NCBI GenBank assembly: GCA_033297075.1
Contig: MU858337.1
Location: forward strand, 1-26,852
DNA length: 26,852 nt
Reading direction: 5' to 3'
Origin: Rhypophila decipiens
Taxonomy: Eukaryota; Ascomycota; Sordariomycetes; Sordariales; Naviculisporaceae
The notes beneath the pieces were generated by a model, which ran no database searches, had not been told where the DNA came from, and saw only the letters and a program-made list of their open reading frames with translations. The position numbers and the translations under genes were made by a program. This document shows, piece by piece, positions 1 to 9,881 of the stretch. Position 1 is the first letter of the stretch. Each line of letters opens with the position of its first letter.

Positions 1-160
1 TATGTAGCCGGGTTGGGGGTGGGTTTAGCATTGTTAAAAAGACGCCACGGAGGTGGCCAAAATCGGAGGACAATTTGCAAAGAAACGATATTACAATCTC
101 AAGGCTCCGGAGATAGGTCTTTCGCACGTATGGACAGTAATCCCTTCATTGCCTGAGGCA

Positions 161-3100
161 TTACCCAGGAGTGTAAGAATGCGAATGCGAAGCGCTCGCC
201 GCACACATATGCGCCCTTCTCAAATCCGAGAAACACCACTCAGACCGATCATCCCCAAGAAGCTCAATCATCTCCTCCGCAGCGGCAACAATTGCAGGAT
301 GCTTGAAGATACTTCCCCGGCGGTCCTCGAGACGGAGCATGCTCTTGAGATCCATCACAACACGAACCAGACACAATCCTCTGTCCCACCCATCCAAAAT
401 CATCCGGTACCCAAGTCTTTCGAGCAACAGTAGTGCCCGCATCGTAAGCAATGTAGTAAGATACAACGGCGCTAGGTCAAAGTCGTCACCTTTGAAGGGC
501 CCCAAGGCAGCACAAAGCATGCTATTGAGATAGTCGTATGACAGCCACGCTTGATCGTTCATCCAAAGTTCAGAATCGCAGAATCCATCAGCGTACCACT
601 CCAGCGGTATCTCGTTCAGCAACCGCTCAACCCATCGACCTGCATCGCTATGTTCTCTGGGTTGACCCATGGTGTATACTCGATACAAAGCTATCGCCGC
701 GGACATCTGGACACATGTCGCGCTGTCATATGATAAATTCGGGTGGTTAGAAACTTTGTGCCCCAGCTCCTGAACACCCGTGACAAAGCCTGTGAAGTAG
801 TAGTTCTTCGCACATCCTGTGTGAAACTGAGGGTCGATAATGAGTTCTTTAAGACTGTTCTGAACGTTTGAGAAACCGTATATGCCTTGGAGCGTAGAAT
901 GGTAGTCGGTATTACGGGTTTCGGGTCTTTCAAGAGAGACCAAAGGCTGGGGTGGGGGAAGTATTGGCTTGATTACTATAAACCAATCCAATGCGTCTTT
1001 GGGACTTTTCAGCTCGTCAGAGTATGTTGAAAGGCCAGGGCCATTGGCTTGTGTCTTCCAGTACTGGATCTGGTGGAACCATGCGCATTTAACCTCGTTC
1101 AAGACCGTAAGCGCGTTTCGACCACGAAGACCGTCTTCACCTTGCCCACGAAGAAGACTTCTTTCGTATGCACCCATTGCATAATGGAGTGCAGTGGGGC
1201 ACACGTCATGCAGCCCTTTTCCTTCTAGCCCCCTCTCAGGCATCTTTCGAACCGGGGCGCGTGATATCCCCATCATTGCCCCTGTTGTGGCCGGATGGTT
1301 GATGCCAAGAATACCAGATCTAGAAACGAACAACCATTTATATATCCTTAGAGAAAGCCACAGCTCATCCATCTCGTATTTGGAATGGGCAAAGTTACCG
1401 AGCCAGTACACTGTGCTCGGGTGCCTGGTCCCAAATGAGCGACCCAGCTGACACATAATCCAACTAAAGTCCCCAAGAAGCACAAGGTCACTAGTGATGT
1501 AAGTGAAAACTTCGAGGTGTGTGAGGGAGGAAGCTCGGTCGGCGACAAAGATGTTTCTATATAGAGACCAAATCGGCTCTATGAGGGCGGCCTTGATTCG
1601 TAACAACCATCCAGCGATCCTGTCTCGCACAGCAAAGTCTAGGTCTCCGAATCGGAACACTTCCTCAAGGTTACAGGGATCGTACTTCTGGTAGAATAAG
1701 ATGATATCTTCCAGGTCATAATATATCGGTAATAACGTTCTTCGAGGGCTGCGGTAGAAGAGTGGTAAGGCTTCGAAAGCCATATTTTCCTGCTCGCGTC
1801 GGTCTAGACGAACTCTTGCCCATAAATGTGTGAGTGGATGGATAGTGAAGTAGGGAACATCGGGGTCAGAATTGGATGGATCGGGCTGTGCCATGGGCCG
1901 TATGAATGAAAAGGACAGAAGCAGATTAAACGCCATGTGGACCTCGATTTCAGTCGTCGATGGAAGCCCCTTGACAAATAACTCTTCGTATATTCGGTCT
2001 CGGTTCAGAAACGCACAAAGTTGGAATATCAAGGCAGCTTTCGGCATTTGAGCGGATAGCGCTGAGAAGGATATTTCCCAAGTTGTCAAAACCGTGTCAT
2101 TTCGGTAGGTCCAGGCGGACTTTGCCAGTCTCTAGTTCAGCAACTCTGCTGGGTGTTCGGTCAAAAGTTCAAGATAGCTGGAGAATGGGTTGCGAGGTCG
2201 TTGAACTGCAATGAAGGATCCAGCCTGTACAATTGCTAATGGCAGGTACCCCAATGTTTGGACTAGACGTTGTGCAGCTATCCACCCTTCGGTGCCCAGT
2301 TGAAAGCTCAACTTGGAACTTGCCTCGAGAAGTTCGATCGCCTCCTCCTCCTCCATGGAAGGAACCTCGATGCCATCCCACATGAGTGACAGGTCCTGGC
2401 GCCTGCTTGTGACGAGTACTGCTCCTGCCTGAGCTGCTGGCAGAATCACCCGAAAGTCAAATACCTCTGGATCATCCACGTTGTCAATAACGATGAGCCA
2501 TCGCGTATTGCCCGGAAAGGCCAACCAGGCAGCGAAGGCCCTGCTGAGACAGTGAAAGTTCTCTACAGTATCGGTTTGTTTTCGAAAGAAGTCCTTTATG
2601 CCGTCAGGTTGAATGGCCTTTCTTATCATTTCCAGTAGCCGGCTATCCGATTTCGAGCCAGCAAATGATTCGTGGTGACTTTTGATCGACTCAAGACATT
2701 GCCTGATACTCTCGGTTGCTGTTGCTAGGCTAGCACCATCGATCCAAAATACCGAGTCATAGCGTGAGGTCGATTGATGTGCATAATGAAAGGCTATCTG
2801 GGTTTTCCCAACACCCCCAGTACCGAACAAAACCATGACCCGGATCTCAAGGTTTTGGGAATCGTTCCCCTGAAGCGATTCATCCATTCGTGCAAGCACG
2901 CGCTTTCGCCCAACAAACTGTCGATTCCGCATCTGATTCATCACCAATCCGACCCTGAAGTCAACCTGACTTTCAAGTGACTGCGTCGACTGGCGCGTAG
3001 CATCGTCCAGCGGGGACCTTCCTTGCAGCTCAACAAGATGCCGTTGAATATCCAACTGCTTTTGCTTTCTCCAATGATCCCAGCTCTGATGGACACGCTG

Positions 3101-4003
3101 TTTCACATCACGGGCTAACACCTGAAGACGCCCAGAAACCGCCTTGAAGTTGGGATCATCGGCCCCAAAGTACTTGGAAATAGTCTTGTGATCAGCAGCC
3201 AAGTTGGCTTCTTCGGCATTTCGCGCGCCTGGCACCACCGCAGAGAATTTTGGAACGACAAGAAGCCTCCCTAGCAGAGGTACAGTCATGGGCCATGTCT
3301 CATAAAAGAATGTCGTATCAAACTGATGGCTGATGGAGTTGTAGCTAGACTGAAGACTCTGCAGCCACTCCGAGTTTGGGGCTATCTTCGCAAGAAGTTT
3401 AGGATTTGTGTATGAGAAAACAGAGTAGGCGCGGGTGACGATCTGGGCAAGCGAAACTCCCTGTCCCCCTTGATGAGGTGTTGCCAAATAGAACACACCT
3501 CCGGTGGATATCTTGATATACTTGTGGCGTTCCAAGTGGCCGACCCCGGCCTGGTCCGAGGTAAGAAGAGCGCTCTTGACAACGAGTCCACCGAGGCTAT
3601 GTCCAATGAAGATCAATGGCCGGGTTTCGGTGTTGGTTAGTAGCCGCTCATTCGACAGCAGCCATACCAGATCCTTTGCATGGTCGGGAATATCCTGCGT
3701 CAAGGGCTTATCGGCACCTCGTGTCCGAGAATCGTGGCCAAAGGAGAAGATGCGAGGGTTTGGAAGCACCAGTGGAAGCAGATCTTGAAGCCAAAACAGC
3801 CCATTTTCGGCCGTCCATGAGTTTTTCCAGTGCCCATCGAGTCCATGGACAGCCACGATATCGATATCAGCATCTGCGGGATTGACGAGCAGGTGCAAAC
3901 TGCGCCCGTGGCCTTCGTGGTTTTCTGCTGGAGGTTGACGTAGTTCTTGTGCAACAGCGCAACAAAGTCCCACAAGGAATGAAATGAATTTGGCAAATTT
4001 CAT
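161..4003 (-). CDS. NLR-type receptor (SesB-like hydrolase, NB-ARC, degenerate TPR), interrupted by one in-frame amber codon
   Basis: The reading frame is open from the ATG at 4003 (context CACCATG) to the stop at 161, apart from one TAG at codon 624. Residues about 45-280 form an alpha/beta-hydrolase of the SesB type: an IVAVHGLDGH strand, the nucleophile elbow GHSLGG at 134-139, and a likely catalytic His in ADHKTISKYF near 272. Residues about 355-620 are NB-ARC: P-loop GTGGVGKT at 394-401, Walker B LIVIDNVDD at 503-511, and LGYLPLAI at 584-591. Past the amber codon the same frame continues with the winged-helix part of NB-ARC (VLTTWEISF) and then poor TPR-like units (LGINHPATTGAM). In this family a ligand is thought to trigger oligomerisation through NB-ARC and activate the N-terminal hydrolase. 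The first 20 residues are hydrophobic, which is unusual for an NLR. No intron is needed. It may be a pseudogene or encode a truncated hydrolase-NB-ARC protein. Confidence 0.85.
2132..2134 (-). other. In-frame amber codon splitting the NLR
   Basis: The minus-strand codon TAG follows ...AELLN and precedes RLAKSAWTYRNDTVL, in the same frame as both halves. Both flanks fit the NB-ARC family without a gap. A CAG-to-TAG change (Gln to stop) is the simplest explanation. A 75-nt intron ending at this TAG is arithmetically possible but would need a GTTCAA donor and would delete family-like sequence. Confidence 0.8.
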
Positions 4004-4461
4004 GGTGACTGTTCAGCGCAGTGGACTGGTGGAGTAACCATCTAGATTTAGAATCGAGGGAGCATCGCATGAAGTTAGAAGACAGGCCGTGCATGTAAAG
4101 CATACCAAAGTGCTCTTGAGAGCCCCCATCACACCACCAGACAAGTTGTAAGCCACATCGGTACCTCTTCATTGCCATTGGCTTCGTGACGCTGGAAGTC
4201 CAGGCGAGCAGCGGGGTAGATGATAAGTCTGAGACACGAGGGAGCAACAATTACCTGTTTAGTCCTAGCGTGGTTGTTGCCCGACACTGGGACGCGTATT
4301 CTCAAGTCTTTAGCTGAAGCCGCTGATAACACACTTGCAGGGCTTTATGAACTGGCGTGTTGCCGGATCAGCTCTCAAGGCTCTCTTGTCCTGAAGACAG
4401 TGCCAATTATCGAGGCAGCATCGTCGTTCGGACCCGATCCGGCCCCAATAAACAGACCAGG
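4004..4461. promoter_or_regulatory. Divergent promoter region between the NLR and the four-TM gene
   Basis: These 458 bases separate the NLR start (minus) from the first ATG of the plus-strand membrane gene, so both must be controlled from here. Short open frames on both strands look like chance. No specific regulatory motif is recognisable. Confidence 0.45.
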
Positions 4462-5016
4462 ATGTCGAAACCGCACCAAGCTCCCTCTCTAGCAATGAGC
4501 CCAGTAGTGGCTACGCCCAATCCCTCGAGCGGAGGAGCGGAGGTTGAAACTCAAGTCAAAGACTTCCAGACATTCGTTTCTTTTGTCCTGACGATATCCA
4601 TCTTTGGCGCGTCCACCTTCGCCGTAATAATGGGGCAAATGGATGATCCCGCCGAGATATGGGCACCTTCACCACCCCCATTCACACTTGCACAAGTTCG
4701 GAAATTTCTCGGCATATCGTGGATATGCTTCGTCCTTGCGCTGGCCGTCGCCGGATACTCTTCGAGTATACTGGCCCTCTGGAGACAGCGGGCCGTGAGG
4801 AGAGGTGCTCAGGATGGCTGGTGGAAAAACTGGGATAGGTTTGGAGTTGGTGCGTCGGTTCTGCTGCACTTGTTGATCGTCTCGGCATTCTTGTTCTTGT
4901 CTATTGCGCTAGTCGCGTATGTCGGTGCTGTGGGATGGGTCATGGTTGGGATGTCGAGTGCGGCGTTGATATTTGGGCTTGGACTGTCGGGCGTTCAGAT
5001 CTTCGAGCAGATTTGA
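4462..5016 (+). CDS. Small four-TM membrane protein of unknown function
   Basis: The protein has 184 residues from the first ATG at 4462; the open frame extends upstream but with no earlier ATG. After a polar, Pro/Ser-rich N-terminus of about 30 residues come four hydrophobic segments: one around FVLTISIFGASTFAVI, one around FLGISWICFVLALAVAG, and a C-terminal pair (LLHLLIVSAFLFLSIALVAYVGAV and WVMVGMSSAALIFGLGL). A basic, tryptophan-containing loop (RQRAVRRGAQDGWWKNW) separates the second and third. This is the layout of small uncharacterised fungal membrane proteins. It is intronless and divergent from the NLR. No catalytic motif or amyloid-like signalling motif was seen. Function is unknown; a membrane partner of the neighbouring receptor is only a guess. 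Confidence 0.7.
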   Translation: MSKPHQAPSLAMSPVVATPNPSSGGAEVETQVKDFQTFVSFVLTISIFGASTFAVIMGQMDDPAEIWAPSPPPFTLAQVRKFLGISWICFVLALAVAGYSSSILALWRQRAVRRGAQDGWWKNWDRFGVGASVLLHLLIVSAFLFLSIALVAYVGAVGWVMVGMSSAALIFGLGLSGVQIFEQI

Positions 5017-5395
5017 TTGAGATTAGAAACGGGATTGGGAGCCGCTGCTGGTTAGGTAATAGGTATCCAGTTAAGGATTGAAAGAAAGCACGGATTCGAA
5101 GATGGGGCCGTTTCATTGTAACATTTGGGCTACACCTCGGGAAAGGACGCTCCCGAAGTTTGTGCGTGTGTGGTTCATTGAAGAAGGAACTCCACTGAAT
5201 GGGATGGAAGCGGAAGCCCCGAATGAGTACATATCTATCATCCACAACTTTGGAAACACCACCGGGCACCAGGCCGAAGCCCGGCCGCTCCACACTGGCA
5301 CTCTGAACTCACTTCGCTGGAAGGTCAGGCCTGGCTTCCTAGCCCCACCACTGAATATATCTCGTTATCGGCCGTTATCGCGCGGAAAAACACAG
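5017..5395. other. Gene-free interval, 3' sides of two convergent genes
   Basis: Short overlapping frames occur on both strands (up to 117 codons), but none shows a recognisable domain or a coherent hydrophobic pattern. I read the interval as 3' untranslated and spacer sequence. Confidence 0.4.
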
Positions 5396-5650
5396 TCAAT
5401 TCCTCCTCCGCCTCTGAATAATCAGTAGCAGGTCTCTCAGACTGTTCAGCCAATTCGTTAGAAGGCGGGGAGCGAAGAAGACGACCGAGAGCGAAACAAA
5501 TATAGTAATCGCCCATTGAGGTGGTGTCAAACGGTCGATCACCATGTCCAATACTCTGTACCAGCCATGTGTCTGTTGCGAGCTATCAGAGAGGCTTTCT
5601 GCAATGCCGTCTGTTGTGGGATGATGGGCGAGTGGCTTCTGCTGCTCCAT
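5396..5650 (-). CDS. Possible single-TM microprotein
   Basis: This is an 84-codon frame with an ATG at 5650. It has a polar N-terminus of about 45 residues, one hydrophobic stretch (WAITIFVSLSVVFFA) and a strongly basic end (RRRR). That arrangement fits a tail- or signal-anchored small membrane protein with its basic end in the cytosol. There is no recognised family. It is a candidate gene because the composition is protein-like and the frame runs cleanly from ATG to stop between two larger genes. It could equally be a chance frame, or the last exon of something larger. Confidence 0.35.
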   Translation of the reverse strand: MEQQKPLAHHPTTDGIAESLSDSSQQTHGWYRVLDMVIDRLTPPQWAITIFVSLSVVFFAPRLLTNWLNSLRDLLLIIQRRRRN

Positions 5651-6071
5651 TTCTTTTTATTTCTCCCTCTAATGTTGGAATCTGGCGGTGAGGTAATTGA
5701 TGTCAAAATCCTGAAGTATCTGAAGGTTTATGCGGATGGACTTTGGATGGAAAATTGGGAATGGTAAGCAATCCTCACTTGAACCAAAAGCATGAGGAAG
5801 GGCGGCCTCCCGACGTCATATGTAACTTTTTCCGACCTTCAAACCACACCCCGCCATTGCTGCCAAGCTCCAGCTTACGGGGGTTTACAGGTTACTATTG
5901 CCATTATCCGTATTACGGAAATGTTATCGGCTTCAGACCCAACATTAGGAAGGACCCCAGACGCATACACACGTATTAAAGCTTCGCTTCGAGTTCCCAC
6001 ACTCTACAGCTCTGTCAACCCCGTAAGAATCAGAATCAGATAATTAAACCAAATTAGATGCAGAGAACCCA
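5651..6071. other. Intergenic interval with a CGG dyad
   Basis: No convincing coding frame is present. The interval lies upstream of the possible microprotein at 5650 and downstream of the gene ending at 6072. A 13-base near-palindrome sits at 5907-5919 and is listed separately. Confidence 0.4.
5907..5919. promoter_or_regulatory. CCG-N5-CGG dyad, possible zinc-cluster factor site
   Basis: The sequence TCCGTATTACGGA is a perfect dyad around a central T, with outward-facing CGG half-sites. Fungal Zn2Cys6 regulators bind paired CGG triplets at fixed spacing. It lies about 260 bases upstream of the 5650 start. A single occurrence could be chance. Confidence 0.25.
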
Positions 6072-7037
6072 TCAAGCTCTTATTATCCCTTTCCCTCTCG
6101 CCGCCTTTTGCTCCTCAATAATCCCAAAAACCTCCATCAAACACTCCTTTTCCCTTGCCGTCCAAGACGTGACATCTACCCCTTCATCCCCGCCGCCGGC
6201 TGACGTCACAGCACTGGTACTGGACTGCGAGTGCAGAGCCTCCACCATCTTCCTCACCTCATCAAAGATGTCGCCAGCCTGCCTCTTCATGGCTGCCACG
6301 CGCTCCTTTCCCTCCTGCTCATTTTCATAGACAGCGCCTTCCGTCCCCCAGATTTGGAGGTCGAGCGAGTACAGGTCCCGAAGAAGGGCGGTGCACCGCC
6401 GTATGTCGTGGGTGGTATTGGATTGGATCATGGCCTTTTCGATGCTGCCGATGGGTCGACTGCGGGATGATGGTGACGACGATGGTTGATTTTGAGGAGG
6501 AGGTTGTGGACTTTCTGGGACTGGTGCTGGTGGGTTATAAGTGTTTATGATTACGGTGCTGAACTCGTCGCTCTCCTCAGAGGTTGGGCCCAGCGATGCC
6601 GTGGGCTTCGGGACGGAGACCGTACAGCCCATGATGAGGACGGTCAAGACGATAGAGAGTAGGGCGGAGAGACAGCAGGTCAGACTGACGAGGTCGCTGT
6701 CCAGTGGGCCGACGGTGGTGGTGTTGCGGCCGATGTCCTCGATGATCCAGTGGCACTTGTCCCAAGGCGACAGGGTGGTGCCGTCGCACGGGCGGACATC
6801 ACTGGCGTTGAGGATGATCTGGGTGTCCAGGGGACGGCGCTGGTTGTCCCAAGCTAGGATAGTGGTATGGTTCGGCGATGAAGACGAACTCGGGGTGTCA
6901 TCGGGGATTGCCCACGTGCCCTCGATGCCAATGAGGTTAGAGGGGAACCCTTTCAGGCCCCACTCTTCAGCGGTGATGGAAAGCGCAAAAATGGGAGAGT
7001 ATGAGCCGACGGTATCCAGGGCTTTCCAGCTTTCCAT
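6072..7037 (-). CDS. Single-pass membrane protein with glycosylatable N-terminal domain
   Basis: The 321-residue frame starts at the ATG at 7037. Residues 1-115 carry three N-glycosylation sequons (NHT 56, NAS 77, NTT 105) and two cysteines (84, 95), as expected of a lumenal or extracellular domain. Residues about 116-140 form one TM segment (LVSLTCCLSALLSIVLTVLIMG). A Pro/Ser-rich linker (about 165-195) leads to an amphipathic helical tail with a charged segment at about 195-270 and a last helix after WTAREKECLMEVFGIIEEQ. There is no N-terminal signal peptide. In the same frame, about 19 more coding-like codons lie upstream (including LVSGFFATFNKSPG) before a stop, so a 5' exon with the signal peptide may be missing. 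No family is recognised. Confidence 0.6.
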   Translation of the reverse strand: MESWKALDTVGSYSPIFALSITAEEWGLKGFPSNLIGIEGTWAIPDDTPSSSSSPNHTTILAWDNQRRPLDTQIILNASDVRPCDGTTLSPWDKCHWIIEDIGRNTTTVGPLDSDLVSLTCCLSALLSIVLTVLIMGCTVSVPKPTASLGPTSEESDEFSTVIINTYNPPAPVPESPQPPPQNQPSSSPSSRSRPIGSIEKAMIQSNTTHDIRRCTALLRDLYSLDLQIWGTEGAVYENEQEGKERVAAMKRQAGDIFDEVRKMVEALHSQSSTSAVTSAGGGDEGVDVTSWTAREKECLMEVFGIIEEQKAARGKGIIRA

Positions 7038-7491
7038 AATTCCGGGGCTTTTGTTGAAGGTTGCGAAGAACCCAGAGACCAGGTGCCTTGATCATAGCAA
7101 ACAAGGAGTAGGACAGTAAAGAGAGGCAACCCGGGACCGATTAGACTTGCTCCCTTTCGGCGTTAGGACACTTTGGCACAGACTCAGTGCAAACCCGGGC
7201 TGCCATTCTGGGAATTCGGTCACAGATTCTTCACATTCCGTTCTGTGACAACCGAGCGAGAATGCCTTGGCGGATTACGTCCCCTTCCCGAGGCGCCATC
7301 TCCGTGGGTGTGCAGATGGAACTGCACAAGTTTCTGCACGTTCATTCACAGCCCGTGTCGATTATGTGCATATCTTGTTTTGCTGGTGACTCCGTTATAT
7401 GCATATATTTGCTTTAGACCCCCGCCCCTATTGGGGTAAAACGCCAAATGAATCTAGGGAGATCGTCCAAGAGAGTGTCACATGAAGACAA
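7038..7491. other. Intergenic interval, possible upstream exon of the 6072-7037 gene
   Basis: No complete gene is visible. The first 60 bases may be coding on the minus strand, as an in-frame extension of the neighbouring membrane gene. A CTAAC branch-like site followed by several AG dinucleotides lies further upstream on that strand, so an intron here is plausible but its exon partner could not be fixed. Confidence 0.35.
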
Positions 7492-9881
7492 TCACAAATT
7501 CGTCGCCCTTTTATCTAATACCTTCCCGTTAGACCTTAGTGTGATTTGTGTCCCCGACCCTTCTACTCGTAGTTCAACTCTCACGATCGCCTCGGAATGG
7601 TGGGGTCCCAAAAACCGCTGTGACGAGCGAGCTACCTTCTCGCGGGCCTCCCGGGGAATGTCGTTGAACTTGGCGGCCAATACAATGCGCTCATCCGTGG
7701 CTAAGACCAGAAAGGGGATAACGTTAGCGTTTCTTCAAGTTTCTTCATTCAACCGGACTACGTCCGACACAACGCGCTATCAAAAGCTCGAACGAACCTG
7801 ACAGCTCAAGGGTACTCCTCGGCAGTGGCTCATTGACGGCCGTCGCCACAAACTCTACTCGTGTCTGGCGCCCGGAGCTGATACTCCCACCGCTCCAGCA
7901 GCAGTACACGTCGTGACTGGTCTCGATTAGCCCCTGGTCAGGGATATAATCGCCCCTTCGGACAAGCCAAAGGATTCGCGTTTCCACCGGAAAGTTCCTG
8001 TCGTAATCTCTATGCTCGGGCGTCACCGAGATGCCAAAGCTCCGAGGACAAAACTTTACTGGCACCAGCGGTGTCGACCCCGTCCCGGCACCCTTGAGAA
8101 CAGCACCCCGGACGACAGCACCCCAGCAATCATCGCCCTTCTCGACTTGGATATTCCTCATTCGGGCCCACTCTTTGACGCGGGAAAATAAATGAGGGCT
8201 ATCAGCAAAGCCGCCGGACATGAAGATATGCTTTGCGATGTGAAGGGTTAGCAAGTGAAAGATCTGCTGCTCACGCCTGACTTACCGTTAGGTCCAATGT
8301 CGCACTCTTCGCTCGCACCTGGCCTATTTGCTTTCCCAGATAGTCGAGAACAATCTTGACCGGCCAGGTCGTCACTAGCATAGGCCCGTGGCCGATGTTA
8401 GTCTTTTGCAGTCCTTTTTGTCATAAAGTTCAACAGCGTCAAGTAATTGAACCTACGAGGTCATCTGTAGAGACTTGGTGCCAGCAGGGACCCGACTCCT
8501 GGCAAACTCGCTGTCAAGCACTTTGCATTTAACCGGCAACACAATATCACCGATTGGTTCACCAGGGCGGCCAAAGGCGTGCTTGATGCTCATGAATCTG
8601 TCCAACAGGAGTCTTTCGGTCCTTGTGGCCTCCCTTTCCCCCGCCGTATGACCCTGTCTCATCCCGAGGAAACTCAATCACACGACCTAGGAACGCTAGG
8701 AAAGCGCGATCAATCATAGAAGCGCCACATTCAGGACCTATAGTGAACGAAGGATTAGGGTCAGAGTTATTTGAGAGGTGAGGAATGCTGAAACCTACTA
8801 GCAGCAGCTGTCAACGGCTTCATCTTGAAAGGTTGCTTGGAAACAAGTTGGTACGATGCCATATCCTTGTTAGGTGCGGTCGTACCCATTAGCCCTCCGT
8901 TTATCCAAAGTTGAGCACTTAAAATACCGTGCATGTGCGCGGAGAAACTTACCACTGTTCCACCTCCGGCGTCACAAACAATAAAACAGTCTCCCTGTGG
9001 TCCAGGACCTTTAGTCATCGGAGCTGAGCAAGGGCTGTTCATGGTCATACGTACATTATGCAAACGGCAACCATCCACCGCCGACGCCGTCAAAGCCGTG
9101 TACAGGGCACACGCTTCAGGCTCGGTACACAGCGATATGCTTCTGACGGTTGGGAAGACGCTCTTGGAAAAAGCCCTACACACCGCCTGAACGGTTTGGT
9201 TTACAGATTCATACGGCCACACCTATCCAGTAATTAGTAGTAATTCCTTGCTTGGCGTTGTCTCCGTCAGATGAGACATCACACAATTGCCAGGGAAAGG
9301 AAATAAACACTAACCCCCGGATGCGTCACCACCAAGTCCAGCGTCACGTTTTGCAAAAGCCTCTGCGTGTCCTTCAACCTAGCATCGTGCCAGCACCTGG
9401 CCACCTTCTTGAGAAAGTCGGCAATGATATCCAGCGGTGCCAGACCGAGATGCACAGGAACGTTAACACCAAGACTATCACCACCACCGCCTTCACGAAG
9501 CAGACTAGTCGAAAACGGCAGGCTGCGGACCGTGTCGAGGAGCCGCTCCAGCTCGACCTCGCGCGATTGAGACCTCAGCTCGAGCTTGGTCCAGCGCAGG
9601 ACCTCGGACCCGTCGGCAATGTCGTGGCCCCACTGCTTGGTGCCGGTCGTTGTTGGGGTGTACGAGATGACCGAGGGCACTTTGACGGTCTGGCTCCTGG
9701 GCCAGTCCTCGAAGACACGAACGGCATGTCCCGCCGGAGCGGCGGTGGTGGTGGAGGAGCTGGATATTTCCATCCAGGCCAGTCCTGTGTTGGTGGTTCC
9801 AAAGTCGATGGCGACTATGAGACGGGAACCAGACCCAACTTGAGGCTGGGTGCCGGTGGCGGCCGGCGGGGAGGGAGGCAT
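7492..9881 (-). pseudogene. Hsp70-like ATPase, eight exons, two unresolved frame breaks
   Basis: Exons (minus): 9881-9315, 9222-9055, 8994-8953, 8865-8799, 8737-8457, about 8374-8286, 8230-7798, 7700-7492. Most junctions have good donors (GTAAGT, GTACGT, GTTAGT) and branch sites. Actin-fold ATPase motifs are clear: phosphate 1 DFGTTNTG at residues 26-33, TEPEA at 222-226, phosphate 2 DAGGGT at 253-258, then CGASMIDRAF, and the adenosine motif SGGFADSP in the seventh exon. The C-terminus is the short fungal type without a normal substrate-binding domain. The frame fails twice, each time by +1: between CGASMIDRAFLAFLG and ERLLLDRFMSIKHAF, and between LQMTS and PVKIVLDYLGKQ. The first break vanishes if one G is removed from the run at 8638-8642, or with a weak 52-nt intron; I found no splice solution for the second. 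The family is common near fungal accessory genes. Sequencing error cannot be excluded. Confidence 0.7.

Noticed and set aside
161..2089. A separate gene starting at 2089
   Set aside because: The first codon there is TTG, not ATG, and the sequence begins in the middle of the NB-ARC winged-helix region in the same frame as the upstream ORF. It is the second half of one NLR.
5078..5428. A 116-codon plus-strand frame after the four-TM gene
   Set aside because: It shows no family pattern, overlaps equally long antisense frames, and fits better as 3' flank.
6541..7119. A 192-codon plus-strand frame
   Set aside because: It is the opposite strand of the membrane-protein gene at 6072-7037, which has sequons, a TM segment and a coherent tail. 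The plus-strand frame shows no domain.
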